Source: an uncultured Ruminococcus sp.
GTDB lineage: Bacteria > Bacillota > Clostridia > Oscillospirales > Ruminococcaceae
DNA: 64,000 nt
Reading direction: 5' to 3'
Assembly (NCBI GenBank): GCA_947345935.1
Contig: CAMZZN010000003.1
Location: 1 to 64,000 of the forward strand
Below the pieces are notes generated by a model. That model had not been told where the DNA came from, ran no database searches, and was given only the letters and a program-made list of their open reading frames with translations. Within the stretch, counting starts at the first letter, position 1; each line of letters starts with the position of its first letter. Below are positions 52,645-62,078 of this stretch, one piece after another. Made by a program: the position numbers and the translations under genes.

Positions 52645-53295
52645 TTATTTGCCCCCCTGTGTGTCAAACGTAAATTTTTTCAGTACCGGCACAATCATTC
52701 CGCCCACTGCATTTCCAAGAACAACAATGCCAAGATAAAGTATTCCTTCCGCCGTAGGATATGCGGCAAAGTAATAGAAGCAGTCCGCAACAGAATGATT
52801 GAATCCGCTGAGGATAAATATCATCACCGGTATCGCCGTTCCGAATACAAGAGACGTATCAGCCCCTGTTTCACGGCAGCTGCGGGCATTCTGCACGGCA
52901 AGGTACATAAGCAGACCGCAGAATATTCCCAGAATAAAGCGGCTTTCTATTGAATCCCCCAGTTTGGTCTCCATGATAGCCGAAGCGCTCTGATGTATTT
53001 TGTCACCGATTCTGGTAAGCAGAACCAGTCCGGCTGCCAGCGCCGTTCCGCAGATATTCCCGGCAAGAGTCGTCAGTACTTCAGCTATGTAACCGGGTCT
53101 GTTTTCGGGGATATATCCCACTTTGCCGGTGTACAGAGCAAAGCCATAGCGAATTATGGTAAACAGTCCGAAACTGAACAGGAATGATCCGACCACCTTA
53201 TTTTCCGCCATAAGGTATATTATTCCTCCGACGCCGATCATTATACCAGCCGCAATGCCCTTAAAAAAAATACTTCTGAAAGATTCGTGTTTCAT
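52645..53295 (-). CDS. formate/nitrite transporter (FNT) family channel (216 aa)
   Basis: A pentameric small-anion channel family (FocA/NirC). Six TM helices are visible. The signature GFNHSVADCFYYF (about 164-176) corresponds to the family's GFEHSIANM motif, including the pore histidine, and LAGNICGTALAA (about 77-88) to its L-x-GN segment. It is short for the family (260-290), with a short C-terminus. AGGAGG precedes ATG 53295 and a promoter lies at 53324-53352. Substrate (formate, nitrite or hydrosulfide) cannot be told. Confidence 0.85.
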   Translation of the reverse strand: MKHESFRSIFFKGIAAGIMIGVGGIIYLMAENKVVGSFLFSFGLFTIIRYGFALYTGKVGYIPENRPGYIAEVLTTLAGNICGTALAAGLVLLTRIGDKIHQSASAIMETKLGDSIESRFILGIFCGLLMYLAVQNARSCRETGADTSLVFGTAIPVMIFILSGFNHSVADCFYYFAAYPTAEGILYLGIVVLGNAVGGMIVPVLKKFTFDTQGGK

Positions 53296-53323
53296 ATATA
53301 ACCTCCTATATCATAATATGTTG

Positions 53324-53352
53324 ATTATATCATGAATCTGAGGAAAAGTCAA
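53324..53352 (-). promoter_or_regulatory. promoter of the FNT/CmpB-like/DUF5131 genes
   Basis: Minus strand TTGACT (53352-53347), 17 nt, TATAAT (53329-53324), TG before the -10. About 29 nt upstream of the start codon. Confidence 0.8.
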
Positions 53353-53431
53353 ATAAAACGTCAGAAATCAATTCTGGATTTTACGGCAGCTATACGAAGA
53401 ACCTTTATTAATTGATTTTCGCACATAAACA

Positions 53432-53463
53432 AATCCCGAAGTAATTTAACTGCCTTCGGGATT
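53432..53463. terminator. hairpin after the GNAT gene
   Basis: Arms AATCCCGAAG (53432-53441) and CTTCGGGATT (53454-53463). The T-run is stronger on the plus strand (ATTTTTAT) but on the minus strand it directly follows the acetyltransferase gene. Confidence 0.7.
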
Positions 53464-53500
53464 ATTTTTATAATCTTTTGTTGCTGCTGTGAATCATAAT

Positions 53501-54016
53501 TTATAACAATATCTTATAGACATCTGCTTGCTCGCCCTCAAAATTAAAACTTCGCTCATAAACGCCGCCATTTTTTTCGATAGTTCTTATCGACGGCAAA
53601 TTTGCTTTTTCCACAGCTAAATGTAATTCACTCAAACCTGCATTTTGAGCAATGGATAATATTAATTGCAGCATTTCTGTTGCATACCCTTTTCTTCTTT
53701 CAGACGGACGAACACTGTATCCACAGTTTCCTAAATCTTTTAGAAATCCCTTTAACGTGTGTCTTAAATCAATGATTCCTACAATTCTATCAGTTTCATC
53801 AAGTACAAAAAAGGTATCAGTTACTACCCAATCAGGATTTACCGTTTCCTCTCTTGTGTTATCAATTACTGTTTTAAGCCAATCATCATAGTTTTCAGTT
53901 TTATCGAGCAATTCACTGCCATTAATTATCATTTCCTTATTATCAAAGAATTCTTGTCTAAAATCTATTGCCTTGTTTTTTAATTCCATAGTTGGTCTTA
54001 CTAATCTGATCTTCAC
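53501..54016 (-). CDS. GNAT family N-acetyltransferase (171 aa, GTG start)
   Basis: Acetyl-CoA-dependent transferase fold. A short N-terminal strand (IRLVRPTMELKNKAIDF) is followed by ETDRIVGIIDLRHTLKG (about 74-90). The CoA-binding loop NCGYSVRPSERRKGYATEML (about 97-116) has the R-x-x-G-[YI]-A motif, and NLPSIRTIEKNGG (about 144-156) completes motif B. Substrate is unknown. GTG start with GAGG eight bases upstream; its own promoter and base composition (more AT-rich) set it apart from its neighbours. Confidence 0.92.
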   Translation of the reverse strand: MKIRLVRPTMELKNKAIDFRQEFFDNKEMIINGSELLDKTENYDDWLKTVIDNTREETVNPDWVVTDTFFVLDETDRIVGIIDLRHTLKGFLKDLGNCGYSVRPSERRKGYATEMLQLILSIAQNAGLSELHLAVEKANLPSIRTIEKNGGVYERSFNFEGEQADVYKILL

Positions 54017-54053
54017 TTTAGTTACCTCGTTGAATTATAATATTTTTACTAAG

Positions 54054-54082
54054 ATTATACAGCAAAAAAGTCATTATGTCAA
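54054..54082 (-). promoter_or_regulatory. promoter of the GNAT gene
   Basis: Minus strand TTGACA (54082-54077), 17 nt, TATAAT (54059-54054). A perfect consensus lying right after the groEL terminator. Confidence 0.88.
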
Positions 54083-54085
54083 TAG

Positions 54086-54131
54086 AAAAGCCATAGTATT
54101 TTGGACTTATAACCAAAAATACTATGGCCAA
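54086..54131 (-). terminator. terminator of groESL
   Basis: Arms GCCATAGTATTTTGG (54090-54104) and CCAAAAATACTATGGC (one bulged base), followed on the minus strand by TTTTC. It lies 26 nt after the groEL stop. Confidence 0.78.
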
Positions 54132-54157
54132 AAATTTCTATATTAGTGCAGACCAGA

Positions 54158-55801
<1,644 letters not shown>

Positions 55802-55838
55802 TCATCAGTATTTCCGATTTTATATAAAAACCGGACGA

Positions 55839-56129
<291 letters not shown>

Positions 56130-56147
56130 TTATTGCCGTTTGTCTAT

Positions 56148-56179
56148 TAGCACTCTCTTTCTATGAGTGCTAATTATAT
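56148..56179 (-). promoter_or_regulatory. CIRCE operator and -10 element of groESL
   Basis: TTAGCACTC (56148-56156), 9 nt, GAGTGCTAA (56166-56174) is an exact CIRCE inverted repeat, the HrcA operator. A TATAAT (minus strand, 56179-56174) touches its upstream edge; the -35 (TTATTG/TTTATT at 16-17 nt) is weak. hrcA is not in this window. The gap 56112-56420 also holds the yajC promoter and no gene. Confidence 0.96.
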
Positions 56180-56337
56180 TTTACCACCTTTTTGCAATAA
56201 ATCAAGAGTATTCCGTCATTTTCATTGATATGCACAATTTAAATTAAAAAATGTTGATTTGATTTATCCCCTTTAATATAACGATCTGAGCAATAAAAAT
56301 CCTTTTGTGACCCTTGAATGAAAAGTCTGAAAAACAC

Positions 56338-56366
56338 TTGCAATTATATCAGGCATATGGTATAAT
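56338..56366 (+). promoter_or_regulatory. promoter of yajC
   Basis: TTGCAA (56338-56343), 17 nt, TATAAT (56361-56366), about 55 nt before the yajC start. Confidence 0.82.
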
Positions 56367-56420
56367 ATTACTTATATTTGAAAGTTTTAAAAACGAGCAA
56401 TGCTCAGAATGGAGAAAATC

Positions 56421-56975
56421 ATGAAATTAAAAAAGCTTTTTTCATCCCTTGCCGCCGCTGTTTCTGTATCGGCTCTGGCAGCATTTACCACAATTTCCGC
56501 TTTTGCTGAAGAAGCCGCAGCAGAAACGACTGCAGCAGCAAACAATAATTCGTCGGCTGCAGGAAGCATCTGGGGATTCCTGCTTCCGCTCATCCTCATG
56601 TTCCTGCTCCTCTACTTTATCGCTATCAGACCGCAGAAGAAAAGAGACAGGGAACTTAAAGAAATGCAGAACAGTCTTGAAGTAGGCGACGAGATCATTA
56701 CCGGCGGCGGTATAGTAGGAATCGTTGTCCGCACGGGCGACGATACAGTCGTTATTGAAACAGGCGGCGAAAGACATAAGCTCAGAATAAAGAAATGGGC
56801 AATCACTGAAAACGTTTCCGCAGTTGAACGCTTTAAGGAAATGAAAGCCGCTGCCGCTGTAAAGAAGTCTGATTCTGCCGGCGTTGCTTCCGCAAAGCTT
56901 TCCGATGACGATGACAGCGAATCCGACAAGAAAAAGGAATCTAAAAAGAAGAAAAAGTACTCTGACGAAGAATAA
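56421..56975 (+). CDS. yajC: YajC preprotein translocase subunit with extra N-terminal segment (184 aa)
   Basis: Accessory membrane protein of Sec/YidC. The YajC core (about 50-130) has one TM helix followed by FIAIRPQKKRDRELKEMQNS and GDEIITGGGIVGIV, as in the family. Unusual parts: a signal-peptide-like N-terminus (MKLKKLFSS, Ala-rich core, AFAEEAAAE) plus an Ala/Thr/Asn linker before the TM helix, and a C-terminal tail of acidic then lysine-rich residues. Family members are usually about 90-120 residues. ATG 56421 has GGAG at good spacing; starts further upstream do not. Confidence 0.9.
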   Translation: MKLKKLFSSLAAAVSVSALAAFTTISAFAEEAAAETTAAANNNSSAAGSIWGFLLPLILMFLLLYFIAIRPQKKRDRELKEMQNSLEVGDEIITGGGIVGIVVRTGDDTVVIETGGERHKLRIKKWAITENVSAVERFKEMKAAAAVKKSDSAGVASAKLSDDDDSESDKKKESKKKKKYSDEE

Positions 56976-56985
56976 TAAAACAAAT

Positions 56986-57029
56986 CTCCCCATAGAATTG
57001 ACTGTACAATTTCTATGGGGAGGTTTTTT
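56986..57029 (+). terminator. yajC terminator-like hairpin overlapping the next ribosome site
   Basis: Arms CTCCCCATAGAA (56986-56997) and TTCTATGGGGAG (57011-57022), then GTTTTTTA. The right arm contains GGGGAGG, the ribosome site of the gene that starts at 57030, and the T-run is its spacer. Confidence 0.85.
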
Positions 57030-57428
57030 ATGCGTCGTCACCGCCAAAGCCTTTGGACAAACAGCAGACTTAGTCTGGCAATATCGTCCCTTCTGGGAAT
57101 TTTTTTCCTGCTTATAACGGCTGTCCTCATTTCAGGATTCGCCTTTTTATTTATATCAGATTTCCGGCTACTCCGCCTTATTTCCCTTATCCCGGTATTT
57201 ACCGGGGCTTTCTCCGGTGCGTTTATCTGTGGAAAATACCGCCGCCGCAAAGGTCTTATCTCCGGCGTTGTCTGCGGTATCGTCATATATGTTCTTATCT
57301 GCGCCGCAGGAGCAATCTTTACCGGCAGGCTTACACGTATAAGCAAGCTGCTTCTGCTCGTCACAGCAGGGGCTATAGGGGGAATTACAGGTGTAAACTC
57401 AAAGCGTCCGAAAAGATTAAGGGATTAG
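57030..57428 (+). CDS. TIGR04086-type four-TM membrane protein (132 aa)
   Basis: Short basic N-terminus, then four TM helices (about 15-37, 45-63, 72-92, 100-120) with GAFSGAFICGKYRRRKGL between helices 2 and 3 and GAIGGITGVN near the end. This is the pattern of the TIGR04086/YrzE family, commonly found next to yajC in Clostridia. The frame opens at ATG 57015 inside the terminator hairpin, but ATG 57030 has GGAGG six bases upstream. Its ribosome site lies in the hairpin arm. Function is unknown. Confidence 0.82.
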   Translation: MRRHRQSLWTNSRLSLAISSLLGIFFLLITAVLISGFAFLFISDFRLLRLISLIPVFTGAFSGAFICGKYRRRKGLISGVVCGIVIYVLICAAGAIFTGRLTRISKLLLLVTAGAIGGITGVNSKRPKRLRD

Positions 57429-57433
57429 CCAAT

Positions 57434-57503
57434 GTAGTCAGCTTAAGGAATTCTGTTCCTTATACACTTGTTAAAGGAGCGGCGTCCTCGCTTAAGTTGA
57501 CGG
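57434..57503. repeat. palindromic intergenic repeat (copy B, about 70 bp)
   Basis: Outer arms GTCAGCTTAAG (57437-57447) and CTTAAGTTGAC (57491-57501). Inside lie GGAATTCTGTTCC and AGGAGCGGCGTCCTC-type small hairpins. It lies between convergent gene ends (TIGR04086-type gene and htrA-type gene). It shares ends and AATTCTGTTCC with copy A at 41817. Confidence 0.85.
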
Positions 57504-57508
57504 CATAA

Positions 57509-58945
57509 TCAATAATTTCCGGAAGTATCCTCCATAAGTCTGAACTTGATATTATAATAGTTGACTTCTCCGTTTTTATTTACATGGGCACAGGTCGCAG
57601 GAACAGTATCTCCCACTCCGTATGAACTGCTGATAGCATTGTAAAATTCCGTATATGTCCTGACCTTTACACCGTTTATCTCAGTAATGAAATCTCCTGA
57701 TTTAAGATCGGTATTTGAAATATCGCAATCATCTGAAATGCTGTCAATGTAGATTCCGGCGAAACCGTCCGGCAGTTCATATCCCAACTCATCTTCAATG
57801 GTCTTTATCTTTGCCTGTTCAGACATATCAATAAGCTGTATGCCAATGCGGAATCTTCCCTGCACATAGCCGTTATCGATAAGCTCCTCGATAATGGGGA
57901 GAGCCTCATTTATGGTTATTGCAAAACCAAGTCCCTCGTAGCTGCTGTTTACATATTTTGAAGAAGTAATTCCTATTACTTCACCACGCAGATTTATGAG
58001 CGCTCCGCCGGAATTTCCCGGACTGATATCAGCGTTGGTCTGAATGCACTCCATTTCAAAAGTAGTCTCATCGCTTCTTATCTTTCTTTTTACAGCAGAA
58101 ATTATACCGTCCGTTACCGTAAACGACAAATTAACAGGATTTCCGATCGCAATTACCTGTTCGCCTACAACCGCATTGTCAGAATTTCCGAAAGTTGCCG
58201 GAACAAACTTTACTCCGTTTACCTTAATAACAGCTATGTCCGTTTTCACGTCTCTTCCTACGATCTCAGCCTCATATGTGCTGCCGTCACTGGTGCTTAC
58301 ACTATGAAATCCGTCAGCACGCAGCACATGAGCATTGGTAACTATATATCCGTCCTCGTTTAAAACGACTCCCGAACCGGAACCAATATAATTTCCAGCT
58401 TCATAGTCCGGCTTACTGTTATAGGTGAAAATTTCCACGATAGACGGCTTCACCAGCTTTGCCGCTCCCTCTATGGAATATTTACCGTTTTTATCCTTTT
58501 TCAGAAGCTCATCGTCCGTATCAGGCTGATCCGGCGCTCTGTAAATAACTACCTGCTTACGTTCGGCAAACTTTTCCAAAGCTTCCTCGCTGTTATGAAG
58601 ATCCGTGATTATTCCGAAAGCAGCAAAAACAAACGCTGCAGCTATCAGCATGATAAAAAGTATCACCGCCGCTGCCTCGCCGCTGCCGGCTCTTTTTCTG
58701 CCGTGCATTTCTCCTCCCGGAGGCGGAACGGTATTTCCGGCGTCAAGTGTATCTTCAAAACCGATCGGCTCATACATAAACTTGTCGTATGAAGTCTGCT
58801 GCGGCATGGAGGTATACACCGGCTGATCTATGCTTTCATCGTAATTATTCTCCTCTTCAAAGGTTTCTGATCGATGCATAGATTCATACTCGTTTTCATG
58901 CGCATCGGATATACCATTTGTAATATTATTATCTCTTTCGTCCAT
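57509..58945 (-). CDS. HtrA/DegP-type membrane-anchored serine protease with PDZ (478 aa)
   Basis: A surface quality-control protease. A polar cytoplasmic N-terminal region of about 85 residues and one TM helix (about 92-112) precede a trypsin-like domain with His in YIVTNAHVL (about 204), Asp in VKTDIAVIKV (about 235) and Ser in ISPGNSGGALI (about 311). A PDZ domain (about 365-460) includes GFAGIYIDSI and SGDFITEINGVKV. ATG 58945 has AAAGGA upstream. It overlaps the end of the kinase gene by 17 nt, so expression is tied to the two-component system. Confidence 0.95.
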   Translation of the reverse strand: MDERDNNITNGISDAHENEYESMHRSETFEEENNYDESIDQPVYTSMPQQTSYDKFMYEPIGFEDTLDAGNTVPPPGGEMHGRKRAGSGEAAAVILFIMLIAAAFVFAAFGIITDLHNSEEALEKFAERKQVVIYRAPDQPDTDDELLKKDKNGKYSIEGAAKLVKPSIVEIFTYNSKPDYEAGNYIGSGSGVVLNEDGYIVTNAHVLRADGFHSVSTSDGSTYEAEIVGRDVKTDIAVIKVNGVKFVPATFGNSDNAVVGEQVIAIGNPVNLSFTVTDGIISAVKRKIRSDETTFEMECIQTNADISPGNSGGALINLRGEVIGITSSKYVNSSYEGLGFAITINEALPIIEELIDNGYVQGRFRIGIQLIDMSEQAKIKTIEDELGYELPDGFAGIYIDSISDDCDISNTDLKSGDFITEINGVKVRTYTEFYNAISSSYGVGDTVPATCAHVNKNGEVNYYNIKFRLMEDTSGNY

Positions 58946-60470
58946 AGTCTGTCCTTTCATCCCCTGGCTTCTGCCTGATCTCCAGATCAGGGACCTGAAT
59001 TATAAACTTAGTGTACTCGCCGTATACGCTCTTGACCACGATATGTCCTTTATGCAGATGAACGATCTTTCTGGAAATCGCCAGTCCAAGTCCAAGACCG
59101 GAAGCGTCCTTTCCCCTCGAAGCGTCAGTTTTGTAAAAGCGGTCAAATATCTGCTGTATTTCGTTGTCACGCAATCCTTCGCCAGTATTCTTGATGCTTA
59201 CGCAGTTCATTCCGTCATTCCTTTCAAATCCGAAAGTCAAGGCTCCCCCGTAATTTACAAATTTTACGGCGTTCTCTACCAGATTGTAAATAACCTGCTG
59301 CATAAGATCTGCATCAACCACAGCCACAAGCCTATCACTGTCAAGACCGAGTACTTCAAGATTTTTATCCTCAATCTTCTTCTCAAACATCAATACTGTC
59401 TGTATAACAAGATCAGTAAGATTTGTTTCCCTGAAATTAGGCGTCATTGTTCCGGTTTCAAATTTAGTCATATTCAACATCGAGGAAATAAGTATTTTCA
59501 GTCTCTGTATTTCCTTCGAAACGATAATAAGATACTCATTCTGCCTTGATTTCGGGATAGTTCCATCCAGGATACCCGAAACAAAACCGCCGATCGTTGT
59601 TATCGGAGTCCGCAGCTCATGCGAAACATTTGCAATAAACATCTTTGAAGCCTCGTCGCTGTTCTTTACATTTTCTGCAAGAGAGTTTACGTACTGCGCT
59701 ATTTCTTTTGGAATACCATCAATATCGGTACTGAGCTGCTCGGAAAAATCGCCTTTAACGTACATTTCGCTTATTTTCAGGAAATCGTGCTCATAGACGG
59801 TCAGTTTTTTTGTTCTGCGGCTAAGAAGTATATATGACAGATATATAACAATTACCGAAATGATGCAGTAAATAATTATCATTTTCAGAGTAAAGGCGCT
59901 TATATCGTCTGTTCTTCCACAGAAAAGAATATACATTTTTACCCTTTCACCGGAATAATTAACAAAAGTCCTTTTTGTACCGTACAGCAGATAAGGCTCG
60001 CTTTTGGACATATTGCTGGAGTCAAGTTCAAGATATTTCTTTTCCTTGCTTTTGCTGATCTCTTTTTTTATTTCCGCAGCAAGATCATCCACTTCGCTGC
60101 TTGTAACAGATTCTTTGCCGGCAGCCGGAAAACGGTGATCTGCGCTGACGGCTTCTTTGTCATAGTCGCCCTCGGAAAAAATGCAGTCTCCGTCTTTGTC
60201 ATAAATGTATATCTTAAGCTTTTCCCCACTTGAAAATCCGTAGTGCAGCTTCTGCATCACATCGCCGGATATACTTCCGGAGCGCTTATACTCCTCCTCA
60301 AACATACTGATATAAAGCTCGCCGGTCTTTTCAAGCTGCTTCAGTTCCGCATTTCTGTAAATGCGTGATGTGACAGATACAAGAATGATCCCGACAAACA
60401 GCAGTACTGAAATGATAATAATGAATGAAAATTTAAACAGCTTATGATAAGAACTTTCTTTGTAATTCAA
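58929..60470 (-). CDS. sensor histidine kinase (513 aa, TTG start)
   Basis: TM1 at about 11-33, an extracytoplasmic sensor region (about 34-180) and TM2 (about 193-214). A HAMP-like linker follows, then HisKA with FIANVSHELRTPITTI (His about 283) and the HATPase domain (N-box NLVENAVKF; G-box DASGLGLGLAIS). The frame is open to 60569, but that part translates the intergenic repeat. TTG 60470 has GGAGG nine bases upstream and gives a normal kinase N-terminus (MNYKESSYHKLF), so it is preferred. The response regulator gene lies 271 nt upstream and an HtrA gene overlaps its end. Confidence 0.93.
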   Translation of the reverse strand: MNYKESSYHKLFKFSFIIIISVLLFVGIILVSVTSRIYRNAELKQLEKTGELYISMFEEEYKRSGSISGDVMQKLHYGFSSGEKLKIYIYDKDGDCIFSEGDYDKEAVSADHRFPAAGKESVTSSEVDDLAAEIKKEISKSKEKKYLELDSSNMSKSEPYLLYGTKRTFVNYSGERVKMYILFCGRTDDISAFTLKMIIIYCIISVIVIYLSYILLSRRTKKLTVYEHDFLKISEMYVKGDFSEQLSTDIDGIPKEIAQYVNSLAENVKNSDEASKMFIANVSHELRTPITTIGGFVSGILDGTIPKSRQNEYLIIVSKEIQRLKILISSMLNMTKFETGTMTPNFRETNLTDLVIQTVLMFEKKIEDKNLEVLGLDSDRLVAVVDADLMQQVIYNLVENAVKFVNYGGALTFGFERNDGMNCVSIKNTGEGLRDNEIQQIFDRFYKTDASRGKDASGLGLGLAISRKIVHLHKGHIVVKSVYGEYTKFIIQVPDLEIRQKPGDERTDYGRKR

Positions 60471-60495
60471 AACAAAACGCCTCCTACAAAAAAGC

Positions 60496-60686
60496 AATGT
60501 CGTCAACTTAGGTGGGGACTCTGTCCCCACACCCCTGCCAAAGGGTGAATCCACCCTTTGGAAACCCATTATTAATTATTTTTATTACCTCGTAACGAGG
60601 TAATAAAAATAATTAGAGTGAATGTCCACAGAGTTAATTCCACCTTGATAAGGGCAAGGAACAGAATTTATTAAATTGACGGTACT
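60496..60686. repeat. palindromic intergenic repeat (copy C, about 190 bp)
   Basis: Left end GTCGTCAACTTAGG (60499-60512), right end TTAAATTGACGG (60671-60682), matching copies A and B. Inside are GGGGACTCTGTCCCC, CCTGCCAAAGGGTGAATCC and CACCCTTTGGAAACCC. Then comes a 41-bp perfect palindrome (60574-60614; 20-bp arms, one central base). GGAACAGAATT near the right end is the complement of the AATTCTGTTCC seen in A and B. Confidence 0.85.
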
Positions 60687-60689
60687 GAC

Positions 60690-60715
60690 AAAAAAAGGGG
60701 GACGCAGCGTCCCCC
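60690..60715 (-). terminator. terminator of the response regulator gene
   Basis: Perfect arms GGGGGACGC (60697-60705) and GCGTCCCCC (60707-60715). The minus-strand tail is seven T residues. It lies 27 nt after the regulator stop, so kinase expression needs read-through or a promoter within the repeat. Confidence 0.9.
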
Positions 60716-60741
60716 GTGATAATTCACCGTCAGCGAAAAGA

Positions 60742-61449
60742 TCATTCTTCTTCATCTGCTTCGAATTTATATCCGACGCCCCAGACTGTTTTTAAAGCCC
60801 ATTTATCGGAAATTCCCTCAAGCTTCTCACGCAAACGCTTGATATGAACGTCTATTGTACGTGAATCGCCGTAATATTCAAATCCCCATACCTCGTCCAG
60901 AAGCTGATCACGTGTATATACTCTGTTTGGATTTGACGCAAGGTAGAAAAGCAATTCCAGCTCTTTCGGCGGAGTGTCTATCGTTTTTCCGTTGACTTTA
61001 AGCTCATAGCGTGTCATATTTACAGAAAGCTTATCATAGTGTACTTCCTTGATCTCCGGTTCGGCATTAGCCGTACCGACACGTCTTGTAACTGCATTTA
61101 TACGTGCAATAACCTCTTTTGCGTCAAAAGGTTTTACTATATAGTCGTCAGCTCCAAGTTCAAGACCGATAACCTTGTCGATAGTCTCGCCCTTAGCTGT
61201 TATCATGATTATCGGAACATTAGATTTTTTTCTGATCTCACGGCATACCTGCCAGCCGTCTATCCCCGGAAGCATAATGTCAAGAAGAACCATATCCGGT
61301 TTCAGCGCATTGAACTTTACGACAGCTTCTTCGCCGTCATGAGAGAGTATGACGCTGTAGCCGTCTTTTTCAAGATAAAGTCTCAGCAGATCACATATAT
61401 TTTTATCATCGTCTACGATCAAAACTTTCAGACTTTTTTCGTTTGCCAT
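60742..61449 (-). CDS. OmpR/PhoB-type response regulator (235 aa)
   Basis: Receiver domain (about 8-120) with acidic pocket DDD, phospho-acceptor Asp in VLLDIMLPGIDGW (about 57), Thr in MITAKG (about 84) and Lys in YIVKPFD (about 107). The winged-helix DNA-binding domain (about 140-232) has PPKELELLFYLASNPNRVYT and SRTIDVHIKRLREKL. GGGG lies upstream of ATG 61449 and a perfect promoter at 61500-61528. It most likely pairs with the kinase at 58929-60470 and may control the HtrA gene. Confidence 0.96.
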   Translation of the reverse strand: MANEKSLKVLIVDDDKNICDLLRLYLEKDGYSVILSHDGEEAVVKFNALKPDMVLLDIMLPGIDGWQVCREIRKKSNVPIIMITAKGETIDKVIGLELGADDYIVKPFDAKEVIARINAVTRRVGTANAEPEIKEVHYDKLSVNMTRYELKVNGKTIDTPPKELELLFYLASNPNRVYTRDQLLDEVWGFEYYGDSRTIDVHIKRLREKLEGISDKWALKTVWGVGYKFEADEEE

Positions 61450-61499
61450 TTTTAAACCCCATTTCTTAAGTTGTTCTATATCAGATGTTATCTATATTA

Positions 61500-61528
61500 A
61501 TTATACATCAAATCCATTAAATTGTCAA
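61500..61528 (-). promoter_or_regulatory. promoter of the response regulator gene
   Basis: Minus strand TTGACA (61528-61523), 17 nt, TATAAT (61505-61500). A perfect consensus about 51 nt upstream of the start codon. Confidence 0.88.
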
Positions 61529-61640
61529 TATATTTTTTATCATTTATCATGAAAATCTGTTTGTCCCCCTGCGGCGGCTATAATTTAAACTACATCTGCA
61601 TCTTTATACTGTCTGAAAGCGCAGGAAGATCTGTATATAA

Positions 61641-61671
61641 AATAAAAACGGACGTCCAAATGGACGTCCGT
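61641..61671 (-). terminator. terminator of the rpsK-rpsD-rpoA-rplQ cluster
   Basis: Arms ACGGACGTCCA (61648-61658) and TGGACGTCCGT (61661-61671), two-base loop, minus-strand tail TTTTTATT. Confidence 0.9.
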
Positions 61672-61686
61672 CAATTTAATCAAAGA

Positions 61687-62028
61687 TTAAACCAGCTTGA
61701 TGACTGCCATTTCAGCAGCGTCGCCACGACGAGGACCGATCTTTACGATCTGTGTATAACCGCCGTTTCTGTCAGCATACTTGGGAGAAATCTCGTCGAA
61801 AAGTTTCTTTGCAACGGACTCCTTTGTAACGTAAGCCAATACCTGACGCTTGGAGTGCAGATCATTGTTTTTACCGATAGTAATCATTTTTTCTGCAACA
61901 GCACGAACTTCCTTCGCTCTCGTTACGGTAGTTTCGATCTGACCGTTTTCGAGAAGGAAAGTTACCATGCCTCTGAGCATAGCCTTTCTGTGGTCAGTTG
62001 ATCTGCCCAGCTTTCTTGTACCCGGCAT
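61687..62028 (-). CDS. rplQ: 50S ribosomal protein L17 (113 aa)
   Basis: Large-subunit protein. Starts [20 protein letters not shown], the L17 signature; length matches the short bacterial form. AAGGAG precedes the ATG. Last gene of the ribosomal cluster, right after rpoA, followed by a terminator. Confidence 0.99.
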   Translation of the reverse strand: MPGTRKLGRSTDHRKAMLRGMVTFLLENGQIETTVTRAKEVRAVAEKMITIGKNNDLHSKRQVLAYVTKESVAKKLFDEISPKYADRNGGYTQIVKIGPRRGDAAEMAVIKLV

Positions 62029-62078
62029 TGTATTTCACTCCTTTTCGTTTCGGTGCCTGTCTGCACCGTTATATGGGT

